Source: Palaemon carinicauda
Taxonomy: Eukaryota; Arthropoda; Malacostraca; Decapoda; Palaemonidae
Reading direction: 5' to 3'
Assembly (NCBI RefSeq): GCF_036898095.1
Contig: NC_090768.1
Coordinates: forward strand, 46,505,451-46,569,450
Length of the DNA: 64,000 bases
Below are positions 52,786 through 63,516 of this stretch, one piece after another (the first letter of the stretch is position 1; every line of letters starts with the position of its first letter). A model generated the notes under the pieces. The model saw only the letters and a program-made list of their open reading frames with translations. It did no database searches and was not told where the DNA came from. The position numbers were made by a program, and so were the translations under genes.

Positions 52786-53089
52786 AAGTTAAACGCACCA
52801 ATCTCACCACACACACTATGCCATCCTCCTCCGTCTTATAAGTAATGTTGTAAGGACATGAGATTTTTTTTTTACTAGTGTATGTATGAGCGTATACCTT
52901 GTCATTTCCACAAAATTTGTTGGTTGTAATATTTTATTCATTTGTTATAAAAATTATATAGTCAAAGATGATTTCTGGCCTTGAAGTTCACCTAAAATAT
53001 GATACCTATCAGTAAAGTAGGTTTTGTCCTTCTCACAGAAACTTTTCGTGACTTTATCGTATGTTCAAGTGCATGTACTTATAAACTGT
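52784..53089. other. Unassigned stretch
   Basis: No recognised feature. Confidence 0.3.
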
Positions 53090-53403
53090 TTAAAGGTCGC
53101 TCATGAATGAGCAGAGGCAAGGGACAGTGACATTGCCCAAGCAATTAGGACAATGCCCTAGAGACTGACCATATATCAGCGCTCAATCCTCCTCTCCACC
53201 CAAGCTAAGACCAGGGAGGGCCAGGCAGTGGCTGCTGATGACTTAGCAGACAGACCTATAGGCTCCCCCAAACCCCCCAACCTTAGCTCACAAGGATGGT
53301 AAGGTTGCAGACACTAATGGCGCTAACGAGTCTGAGCGGGACTTGAACCCCCGACTGGCAAACACCAGGCAGAGACGTTGTTAATCAGGCCACATCAACC
53401 CAT
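53090..53403 (-). mobile_element. tRNA-derived SINE (family 1), uninterrupted copy
   Basis: Read on the minus strand: a tRNA-like head with an A-box-like gatgtggcctgattaac and a good B box gggttcaagtccc (53338-53350 region), then ctgcaacct, ggagcctataggtctg, gcgctgatatatggtcag, tctctagggcattg, ccttgcctctgc and acctttaaac. About 310 bases. It matches the split copy at 23267-23897 and supplies the intact reference. It is not a tRNA gene because the 5' half does not fold into proper D and anticodon arms. Confidence 0.85.
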
Positions 53404-53849
53404 ATATCTATATGTTCTTGTAATTGATATGTGCTGAAGAAAGTTTGTGAAAACATTACCTGTTCCATTCTTCTTTTTCTTTTATTTTCTTATTATGGCG
53501 TTATGAAAAGAGGTAGGATAAAGATTTACAGAAATCTGGTTCATGTGCCAGACCTCTCTGATAGATAAAAGAATCGATATGTAGGGTCTTACCTCCTTAT
53601 GGGTCTTGGAGGCTTTATTCATTCCGCTCCTGTAGGATGAGTCACAATATATTGCCTAAGGCTGTGACATCGTTCTTAGCTCAAAACGGTTCAAGTTTTA
53701 TTGTGTTTATTTCTATTACCAGTATTGTTCTTGATGAGGCTTCTGCAGTGAATATCCTTTTCAGAAACAAGATTTTTTTATGTGGAAGATGATGGTTTCA
53801 TGTATAAACTACCCAGTGGACGCTATCATTTTTTTTTCTGAGAACCGCT
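53404..53849. other. Unassigned stretch
   Basis: No recognised feature. Confidence 0.3.
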
Positions 53850-54591
<742 letters not shown>

Positions 54592-55091
54592 NNNNNNNNN
54601 NNNNNNNNNNNNNNNNNNNNNNNNNNNNNNNNNNNNNNNNNNNNNNNNNNNNNNNNNNNNNNNNNNNNNNNNNNNNNNNNNNNNNNNNNNNNNNNNNNNN
54701 NNNNNNNNNNNNNNNNNNNNNNNNNNNNNNNNNNNNNNNNNNNNNNNNNNNNNNNNNNNNNNNNNNNNNNNNNNNNNNNNNNNNNNNNNNNNNNNNNNNN
54801 NNNNNNNNNNNNNNNNNNNNNNNNNNNNNNNNNNNNNNNNNNNNNNNNNNNNNNNNNNNNNNNNNNNNNNNNNNNNNNNNNNNNNNNNNNNNNNNNNNNN
54901 NNNNNNNNNNNNNNNNNNNNNNNNNNNNNNNNNNNNNNNNNNNNNNNNNNNNNNNNNNNNNNNNNNNNNNNNNNNNNNNNNNNNNNNNNNNNNNNNNNNN
55001 NNNNNNNNNNNNNNNNNNNNNNNNNNNNNNNNNNNNNNNNNNNNNNNNNNNNNNNNNNNNNNNNNNNNNNNNNNNNNNNNNNNNNNNNNNN
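54592..55091. other. Assembly gap of exactly 500 N
   Basis: A round 500-base N run usually marks a scaffold join of unknown true length. Sequence on the two sides should not be assumed to be adjacent. Confidence 0.97.
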
Positions 55092-55561
55092 TCAGGACAT
55101 AGATTGACATATTGAAATTTTTGGGATTTTTGCGCCACAGGGGCCGGACCTGCGGATTTTCCACTGAAAATATGGGAAGAGTTAAATTCCTCCTATAGCC
55201 CTTATAATTACACCAAACTTTGTAAACGTGCACAAACACATTAAATACCTCTAAAGTGACTCCCTGAATAAATTCAGGACATAGATTGACATATTGAAAT
55301 TTTTGGGATTTTTGCGCCACAGACCGGACCTGCGGATTTTCCACTGAAAATATGGGAAGAGTTAAATTCCTCCTATAGCCCTTTTAATTACACCAAACTT
55401 TTTAAACGTGCACAAACACATTAAATACCTCTAAAGTGAGTTCTGAATCAATTCAGGACATAGATTGACATATTGAAATTTTTGGGATTTTTGCGCCACA
55501 GGGCCGGACCTGCGGATTTTCCACTGAAAATATGGGAAGAGTTAAATTCCTCCTATAGCCC
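55092..55561. repeat. ~180-bp satellite, about 2.6 copies beside the gap
   Basis: tcaggacatagattgacata starts units at 55092, 55274 and 55453, steps of 182 and 179 bases. Shared strings include ttttgcgccacag, ccggacctgcggattttcca and gggaagagttaaattcctcc. Copies are about 95% alike by eye. The array begins at the N run, so the gap probably hides more units. Apparent frames through it differ between units and are not genes. Confidence 0.93.
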
Positions 55562-57058
55562 TTATTTTTGGGCTCAAGCCATGGCGTCCTGATGGAAGGT
55601 TCCTTTTTGGTAGCTTCCTTGGGTATAATACTACTAAGATATTCCCAGAGAATTTAACCACAGGTTATCACAGAATTCTAACTTCTGGAGCGAGTATCTC
55701 AAAGGTTTCCCTTTTAGACATCGTAAATCAACAGGGGATGCATGTCTAAACGCGCCACATAGCTATCTTCACCCCGAACAGAGTTAATGCTTCGGTGTGT
55801 AAGGGTAGAGAATAGCTGGGAGCCGTTCCCCAGCCAATCTCACTCGTGGCTACTACTGATACTCGAGACGTAAACAAACGGGCGCCATTGCTCAAATGAC
55901 GTCACGCCCGTCTTCATCCTTTGTTTAGTAGCTGCCCTACTTAGACGGATTTTCCCTGTGCTCCTTTTATCGATTTGCATCTACGTTATGTCGTTACCTT
56001 CAGCCTCACCATCTTCTGGAAAGTTGAGTACAAGGTTCCAGTATTGTTTAGTTAAGCTCTGGCCGTAAAGTAAATATTACTTTTCGAGATAATTGCTGTT
56101 TTGTGGCAGAGCTGTGCCTCTACCGGACCCGCCATTTTATGGCGTCGTTGTTGTTATGCATGCCTTATTTAGTTAGCCACAACAACGCTTCCGGCCTTAT
56201 TTACTAATCGAATACATTAGTTTATTTAGTCTTCATAGCTAGGAACTTTTATATCGTGTTTCGACGCTTTTTATCGGTCATCGATTGACCTCATACCAGT
56301 CGGCTACTATAGCCCCCAGGCCAGAGCGCCTGTACATAAGTGTTCATGCATGATTTTATCAGTGATCCTAGACTAAGTTATGAAGATAGGGGCATTATTT
56401 TACAATACTTTCGACCGTGATGCAATGTTATTTCGCCTTCAGGGACCATATAGGGGATAGGTTAGTTAGTGTCTCTTTCTAACCTAACCTACTTGTAGGA
56501 CCCCTATATGCTTCCTTCATCCCCTGCCTCGGCATTCCCTCTAATTAGCCTTGATTCCCTTTCTGAGTAAAGGGATCAAGTGTCTAATGGAGTATTTATC
56601 GCCTCTCAGTCCTCCCTAAGGGAATGACCCCCCCCTTAGGGTTGCGCCCGAGAGTGAGGTTAGGCTAGCCCTACCTCTATGGCTAGGATTAGTCTATGAC
56701 TATCCTGCGATAGCGATATGTCTTCTACCTTCCCTAGTTCAGGACTTTTAGCCCTGCTCTAGGTTAGGTTAGGAAGGTTTCTCTGTTCCCTGCTGAAACT
56801 GTACCCATGCACCGTTTCAGCCGATCTGCCTTATCTTAGGTTAGGGAGTGTCCTCCCTTTCCCTAGTGGCCGCTCTGGTACAGAAACCCTTCCTTAGAAG
56901 ACTTCTCTCTACTCCCCTCCCCACCTATCTCTTGTATAGCCTAGCCTATGCTTAGGTTAGTCTATACCCACCTGTCCCCTGTCCTACAACTCCTCCTTAG
57001 GGTGGAGTAGTAGGGCTACCCGAGCTTCCCTGTGCAGTCCGCTCTGGTACATATACCC
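55562..57058. other. GC-richer unassigned segment, target of the LINE insertion
   Basis: Begins with a phrase shared with 19130-19180 (gtcctgatggaag). From about 56450 it is pyrimidine-rich with many taggttagg or cctaaccta strings in both orientations (56481, 56761, 56838, 56952) and a small hairpin (ctgaaac at 56793 with gtttcag at 56814). The phrase gctctggtacagaaaccctt (56873) resembles the later target site gctctggtacatataccc (57041). Similar sequence resumes at 63501 beyond the LINE. No domain is recognised; it may be a larger element. Confidence 0.4.
57043..57058. repeat. Left target-site duplication of the I-clade LINE
   Basis: tctggtacatataccc, repeated exactly at 63501-63516. Confidence 0.85.
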
Positions 57059-57095
57059 CTCTTAATGAGAGAATGCCTTGATGAAGTCATTAAGC

Positions 57096-57125
57096 TTCAG
57101 CACGGCATTTAATTCCCGTGCTGAA
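57096..57125 (+). promoter_or_regulatory. Hairpin in the LINE 5' UTR
   Basis: ttcagcacgg and ccgtgctgaa form a perfect 10-bp stem around the loop catttaattc, about 37 bases from the element start. Role unknown. Confidence 0.6.
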
Positions 57126-57877
57126 ACTTGGTGACGGGCAAGAGGGCTCTCGAACTTGGGGAAATTGCTCCCCCCAGTTCGAATCTAAATTTCTCTCTTT
57201 TACCTTTTTCTTTTTCTCAATACTACTTCAACCTTATCCTAATTTCACAAACTTTCTTTAGTCTTGCTTTCCAAACTCTATGAGAAAAATTTCCCTCATT
57301 ATATGTGTGTATATATTATGTACATATATATTTATTTATTTATTTTTTTTTCTCTTTTCTCCTATGGCTTGGATGTTTTCACATCCATTGTAGCCCCGGC
57401 GGGGATGTTCATACATCCTTTATTGCTGCCTGCTTTGATGAGTGGGAGGAGGTATCGCGGTTGGGAGGTGTTTGCATTCAAAGCTATATATGAGAGTATT
57501 GGATGATTTCAGCCATCCCGAAGATGGTTTGGACCTTTTTGGCGGAACTATTCTCAAGTGTTGGGTCTTCGGAATCCAGGGGGATCCAATGCTTGGGGTA
57601 GGACTCTCGGCTTTTGGCCGGAAGCCCGTCATTATAGATATGGGGAGGATGATTCCATAATTTCTTGGTCTCAGTCCTAACAGGCGGGTTCAGCTTACAC
57701 CTGTGCCTCTATATCTGTTTTGATGCTATCCTTCGGGTAGGGTATGGAGTGGACCATCTGGGAAGTATACTCTCATTGTGCCGATAGTAGAGAGTGCAAA
57801 TTTCCTTTCCGACGCGTGATGGCCTAACATTCTCGAGCAGGTACATCAAACTAACTCTTTTCCCTCTCTTTACTATT

Positions 57878-59667
57878 ATGGATTCTTTAAGGAACGAACC
57901 CCCATCCCCTGGATACGCTGACTCTCCCCCGGCACTGTTGACGACCTCTGCTAATGTGATAAGGATAGCTCTGTTGATGACCTCGGAACGGGAAAGGACC
58001 ATTCTACTGATATTTCTAAATCGAGTAATTTGGGTAACACGAGGAAACTTCGAATCCTCCATGTTACACAAATTTCAATAGAAACAAATTATGATGATCT
58101 ATGTAAAGCATTTGAATGCTATGGATGCATAAAAGAAATAAGGATGAAACTTGAAGCTGAAACTTGGGATTCATGGATATCTTATAGTAGTTATGACGAA
58201 GCATTTAGTGCAATAAGTAATTTGAATAATATTAAAATTAATAACTTGAATGTCGCGGCTGCTCTCTGCGATAAGGTACCAAAAGATTTAGATGTGTACA
58301 GGCCTGCCGATTGGTTGGAAAAAAGCACAGATTTAGTCATGCCCTCCCAGAGAAATCCAAAACCACCGATGTGGCTTATAGCTGAATCAAAGGGGGTTAC
58401 AGGGAATTATTTTAAAATATGCAAATTGATTCAGAAAAAAGTAGGAACTATTGCACCAGGCGATATATCCCGTTTCGGAAAAAATAGTTTCCTTATCCAT
58501 GCCAAATCCAGTACACAGTCGGTAATATTGTCCAATATGAAAATAAATAATGATGACATTAAGTTAGATGTCAAACCCCACCTAAATTTTAGCTACGGAA
58601 GGGGCGTAGTTTTTAACAGAGACCTATATGATTTTACAGAGGAGGAGATACTGGCCATGTGTCCATTAAATGTTTGGAAAGTTCATAAAGTCCCAGGTAC
58701 ATCAATGATAATCCTTACGTTCCAGGATGCTGATGTACCTTTTCATATTATTATCGAGAACGAAAGGATTAAAGTAAGACCCTTCAAGCAGAAGCCATTG
58801 CAATGCTTTAATTGTTTTAAATTTGGGCACCCGTCCAAAGTTTGCAAAAATGAGAAGATGTGTGGTATTTGCTCCAAATCTTACCATGGAGAGTGTGCAC
58901 TTGGAGCCAGGTGTTTAAATTGCAGCTCGAATCACAAATCCACAGACAAGATTTGCGAGCTATATAAGTTGGAGGAAGCTGCCCTCAACAAATCAAACTT
59001 AGAACACATAAGTGTGACCCATGCCAAAAGACTATTAAATAAATCAAATACATATGCTAAGGCATTAAAATCAAACCAACCTAGCACTGCCAATAGCTCA
59101 AAAAAAAGTATACTATCTGACAAAATGTCAAATAACGAGGTAACCTTATCACCTCCTGAGGCTTTACCACGGTGTATTAACACTAGGTCATTGCCCATTG
59201 CTGTACAGCCTTCAGCCGCCATTACAAAAAGTAATACAAACCTCTCTCAGGCCATGTCCTTGCCTGATCTGATGGAGGTTCCACTTAAGACTAACTTACC
59301 TGATGCACCTGTTGTGGGAAAGGTGCAAAAACCTCGAATCCCACCATCTATTAATCGCAAAAGAGAGAGACCTCCATCTCTCTCTCCACCCTCCATTAGA
59401 AACGTTAAGGTTATGACATCAAATAAATTTGATGTTTTGTCTGTTGATGTTTCTAATGAACCAGAAGATGGACTGAATAAATCAGAAATTCAAGTTGAGG
59501 TCCACCATCCACCTCAACAAATAGATAAAAAGAATACAAAGAAAAACACCAACGTTAAACCCAACATAACAAGACCACCTCTGAAGAAACCTACTGGTAA
59601 TAATGTTACATTAAAAACTGCTAATGGGAAGACCTCATCCAAGATGTCTTCCAGAAATAATCCATAG
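57878..59667 (+). CDS. I-clade LINE ORF1 (gag-like RNA-binding protein), one frameshift
   Basis: The long open part is 58030-59667; its first codon is TTG, so it is not the real start. An ATG at 57878 opens MDSLRNEPPSPGYADSPPAL in another frame and joins the main frame if one base is missing at about 57955. The joined part continues DKDSSVDDL into GNTRKLRILHVTQI. Domains, numbered from 58030: an RRM-like fold at about 7-80 (RILHVTQIS as RNP2-like strand, DSWISYSSYDEAFSAI as RNP1-like strand), a central region, then zinc knuckles from residue 259 (CFNCFKFGHPSKVC, CGICSKSYHGEC, CLNCSSNHKS) and a long Ser/Pro/Lys-rich tail. Family role: binds the element RNA to form the retrotransposition particle. 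The frameshift could be real or an assembly error. Confidence 0.85.
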
Positions 59668-61152
59668 TTTTCTCCTCCATTTTGCAATGGAACTGTCAGG
59701 GTTTGAGGGCGAAATATGAAGAACTTAAGCTCCTAATTCATGAGCATTCCCCCATAATTGTATGTCTACAGGAAAGTATGCTTGATTCTAACACTCCTAG
59801 TCCTCGAGAGTATGTTAGCTATAGAACACTTTATAATCAACAAGCAGGGAGCCATGGCGGAAGTCTCATGTACATTCGTCGAGATGTTCCCCAAATACCC
59901 ATGTCTATACGTACAACCCTGCAGGCAGTTGTTGTACAAATTGATATAGGGAGAAAATATACAATATGCTCTCTGTACTTACCTCCAAATGATAATATTT
60001 TATATGATGATTTAGCAGAGGTCATTCAACAACTCCCTCAACCTTTTCTCTTACTGGGAGATATGAATGGTAGACATCCTTTATGGGGTGATGTTTTGGC
60101 CAACACAAGGGGCAATATTATCTCATCAATTGTGGAGAATGAGGATGTGGGGCTCCTTAATACAGGAGAGCCCACACACTTTCATGTTCAGCACAGGTAC
60201 TTTGTCATGCATTGACCTTTCATTGCAAGCTCTAACTGCCTTCTTGATTTTGATTGGAGGACATTAGATGATTGGCATACTAGTGATCATGCACCAATCA
60301 TTATAAACACCAACAAGGGTCCGCCTTTGCAAAGATCGCCACGTTGGAATCTAGACAAGGCAGACTGGGTTAAATTTTGTGAGCTAAGTGAAATCGAAGG
60401 GAGAGCAGAACAGTTTGAAAGTGTTGATGATGCCATGGACCTACTGAATGGAACTCTTCATACAGCAGGAGTCAATTCAATTCCCAAAACAACAGGGTTA
60501 TTCAAACGACGACCAGTCCCGTGGTGGTCTTCAGAACTAACTGCACTCCACAGAGCCACAAGAAGATCTCTAACACGATTGCGTAGACGCAGAAGTGATG
60601 AGAATTTAATAATGTACAAGAAATGTAGAGCACAGTTCCGTCGTGCCATGAAAGAAGCAAGGCGCCAGTCATGGATGTCTTTTGTTTCCTCTATTAACAG
60701 TAGAACACCACCATCTTCTGTGTGGAGGAAAGTAAAAAAGATAGCTGGCAAATTCACCCCCAACCCACCACCAGTGTTGAAGGTGAATGGCCAGTATGTA
60801 ACTGAAGCAAATGAAGTTAGCAATGCCCTGGCTAATCATTTTTCAAATGTATCCAGCAAGTGTGAAGGAGCCCCTGGTCACCAGTATAGGAGCACTGAAG
60901 AAAAGAAAATTTTAAATTTTGCAACAAGAAGGGAAGAGTCGTATAATTCTCCTTTCACTGAAAGAGAATTTGATTCCGCACTTGCTCATTGCAACGATAC
61001 AGCCCCTGGACCCGATGGAATTCCATATGCAATGATTAAACATGTACATTTTAATACAAAGCTATTTATTTTAAGCATTATTAATAGAATATGGCATGAT
61101 CATAGCTACCCAAGTGTTTGGGAACTAGCCATTATTTTAGCCTTTTTAAAAC
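59661..61152 (+). CDS. I-clade LINE ORF2, endonuclease and linker (frameshifted)
   Basis: The frame is open from 59661 and reads ILQWNCQGLRAKYEELKLLI, the classic start of an EEP (APE-like) endonuclease. Catalytic signatures: IVCLQESML (Glu), LLGDMNGRHPLWGD (Asp/Asn), and WHTSDHAPI (His) near 60280. The reading moves to another frame between about 60190 and 60235 and back again, so two compensating indels lie there. The linker continues in 60327-61172 (PRWNLDKADWVKFCELSE, PVPWWSSELTALHRATRRS) into the RT N-terminus (DTAPGPDGIPYAMIKH). There is no ATG at the start: the codon where one would be expected (59664-59666) is ATA, and the same bases form the ORF1 stop TAG. Function: nicks target DNA to prime reverse transcription. 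Confidence 0.85.
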
Positions 61153-63370
61153 CGGTAAAGACAAGTTTTTAGCAGCAAACTATCGTCCTATTGCATTGAC
61201 ATCTTGTTTATGTAAAATCATGGAGAAGATGGTCAATGCAAGGCTGATATGGTACCTTGAAAAGAAAGGTATTTTATCACCGATTCAATGTGGATTCCGA
61301 AAAATGCACTCAACGACTGATGTGTTGATACGACTTGAGTCATCTATTTGTGAAGCCTTTGCTTCCAAACAGCACCATGTTACAGTATTTTTTGACCTTG
61401 AAAAGGCATATGATACCACATGGAGATATGGTATTCTTAAAACCATTCATGAATTGGGATTGAGAGGAGAGCTGCCACTATTTATTCAGGCATTTCTTTC
61501 ACGTAGAGTTTTTCAAGTGAGAGTGGGGGAAACTCTATCAGAGAGTAAGTGCCAGGAAGAAGGAGTTCCTCAGGGTAGTGTGCTGAGTGTAACCCTTTTT
61601 GCACTAGCAATTAATGGGATATCCTCAGCCATTCCCCAGGATGTTCTCTCAACACTATTTGTGGATGATCTCTCAATATCATTTGCTGGCACTAGAATGG
61701 CAATGGTTGAGAGAAAAATCCAACTCTCTATTGATAAAATTATCCAGTGGGCTGACATGAATGGATTTAAGTTCTCGACAAGTAAAACTACCATTGTCCA
61801 TTTTTGTCGTATCCGGGGAGTACATCCAGACCCGGATATATACATTAAAGGTGAACGGATACCATGTGTATCGGAAACCAAATTTTTAGGTTTGATATTT
61901 GACTGTAGACTTACATGGGTTTCTCACCTAAAAGCGCTAAAAGCTAAATGTGTTGAAGCTCTGAATATCTTAAAAGTATTGTCCCATACATCATGGGGGG
62001 CAGACCGCAATACTATTTTAAAATTATACAAGGCCTTGATTTTTTCCAAAATTAGTTATGGTTGTGAGGTATATTCTTCAGCCACCCCAAGCCGGTTAAA
62101 AATATTAGACTCGATACATCATGCAGGTATTAGATTATCTACTGGAGCTTTTAAAACCTCGCCTATCCCAAGTCTCCTTGTTGATGCTGGAGAGTTACCT
62201 CTAGACCTTTACCGAATGTCTTCCATTCTTCGGTATTGGTTTAGATTGCAAAGACTCCCTAGCTCTCTAGCCTTTCAGACTGCAAGCCTTGCAAGACACG
62301 CATCATACTTTGAGTTGCACCCAAAATCTCCTCAACCTTATGGCTTTCGGGTGAAACGTTTTTTAAATAGTCTGGATATAATTAGAAATAAGGTACTTCC
62401 ATTCAAGGTATCATCAACGCCTCCATGGAAATTACCTGACATATCTTTTTGTAAATACTTTATTGGAGTTAAGAAGAATATGACTGACTTAGAATCCAGG
62501 TCTCTTTTTATGGAACATGTCGAAGAACATAGGGGATCGACTTTTATATATACTGATGGCTCCAAATCTGATGCTGGCGTTGGATTTGGAGTACATAGTA
62601 ATGATTTTAATTGTAGAGGTGCACTTCCTCTAACAGCTTCCATATTTACTGCCGAACTGTATGGCATATTAACCGCTATTGAGAAAATAGCTTTGGAAAA
62701 GGAGGGTAATTTTACAATTTTTAGTGATGCAAGGAGTGTTCTTCAAGCTTTAGAAGTTTTTAATTCTAGTAACCCTCTAGTTTTAAAGATTTTAGAATGG
62801 CTTTTTATTATTGGATGGAAAGGTATAACTGTTCGATTTTGTTGGGTTCCAGCACATGTAGGTGTGTCTGGGAATGAGAAGGCAGATTTACTGGCGAAGA
62901 ATGCGGCATCCGAGTTGCTACCAAGGAGGTATCCCATTCCATGTAACGATCTCCTACCTTACATCAAGAAATTGGTTTGTGATAAATGGCAACAGCACTG
63001 GGACAGTCAAGACGGCAATAAAATGAGGGAAGTAACAAATATCATATCACCTTGGAGGTATAACATGATTCCCCGAAAATGGGAGACGACTCTTTGTCGT
63101 CTCCGTATTGGTCACACACGGTTGACACACGAGTTTCTGCTGAAGGGCCAACACCAACCGTATTGCGAGGACTGCTTAGTACCTTTAACAGTGAGGCATT
63201 TGTTGACCGAATGCCCTAATTTTACTAACTTAAGAAATAGATATCTGTTTGAGGCTCGAGATGAGGATGGCAGGTTTATCCTTGCCAAGATTCTTGGACA
63301 TGATGTGTCTTACTATGCGAGCGGAATTTTTAGATTTATTTCAGAAGCAGGTCTTCTGAAAACTATTTAA
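61153..63370 (+). CDS. I-clade LINE ORF2, reverse transcriptase and RNase H
   Basis: Open to 63370 in the frame that begins at 61118; the upstream endonuclease frame joins it with a one-base loss near 61153 (aaccggtaaag). RT motifs: NYRPIALTSCLCKIMEKMV, FFDLEKAYDTTWRYG (palm A), EEGVPQGSVLSVTLF (B), LFVDDLSISF (C, catalytic FVDD), KFLGLIFDCRLTW (thumb). RNase H at about residues 475-605 of the 750-residue reading: FIYTDGSKSDAGVGFGV (Asp), FTAELYGILTAIE (Glu), FSDARSVLQAL (Asp), WVPAHVGVSGNEKADLLAK (His and Asp). C-terminal zinc motif CEDC, RHLLTEC. All catalytic acids are present. Family role: target-primed reverse transcription and RNA removal. Apart from the frameshift this looks functional. 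Confidence 0.93.
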
Positions 63371-63500
63371 CTATTTTAATGACTTCTTAATTTTTATGGT
63401 TTTAATCGAATTCTCTTTTAATTTTCATATACAGTAAATGGTATCGGCGTCAATGACCTTAGATGTCAGGATGCCAGAAAACTTTCAATCAATCAATCAA
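63371..63500 (+). other. 3' UTR and (CAAT)n tail of the I-clade LINE
   Basis: Contains tcaatgaccttagatgtcag and ends in four tandem caat units, directly followed by the right target-site duplication. The same motif at 10060-10110 identifies a second copy of the end. Confidence 0.85.
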
Positions 63501-63516
63501 TCTGGTACATATACCC
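63501..63516. repeat. Right target-site duplication
   Basis: tctggtacatataccc, identical to 57043-57058. Confidence 0.85.

Larger units (their letters stand above)
57059..63500 (+). mobile_element. Full-length I-clade non-LTR retrotransposon, about 6.44 kb
   Basis: The element is bounded by an exact 16-base target-site duplication (57043-57058 and 63501-63516). Order: 5' UTR of about 820 bases with a perfect 10-bp hairpin at 57096-57125; ORF1 (from an ATG at 57878, frameshifted at about 57955, to 59667); ORF2 (59661 to 63370) with endonuclease, reverse transcriptase, RNase H and a terminal zinc-finger motif; and a short 3' UTR ending in (CAAT)n. RNase H after the RT places it in the I group rather than jockey or CR1. 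Lesions are few: about four single-base indels and possibly one point change at the ORF2 start. A short related 3' fragment lies at 10053-10112. This is the youngest-looking mobile element in the window. Confidence 0.88.

Noticed and set aside
53338..53403. tRNA gene on the minus strand
   Set aside because: Good B box only; the 5' half does not fold as a tRNA, and the same sequence heads a second SINE copy at 23267.
61570..62937. Minus-strand frames over the I-clade RT
   Set aside because: Antisense shadows of a strongly supported plus-strand coding region.
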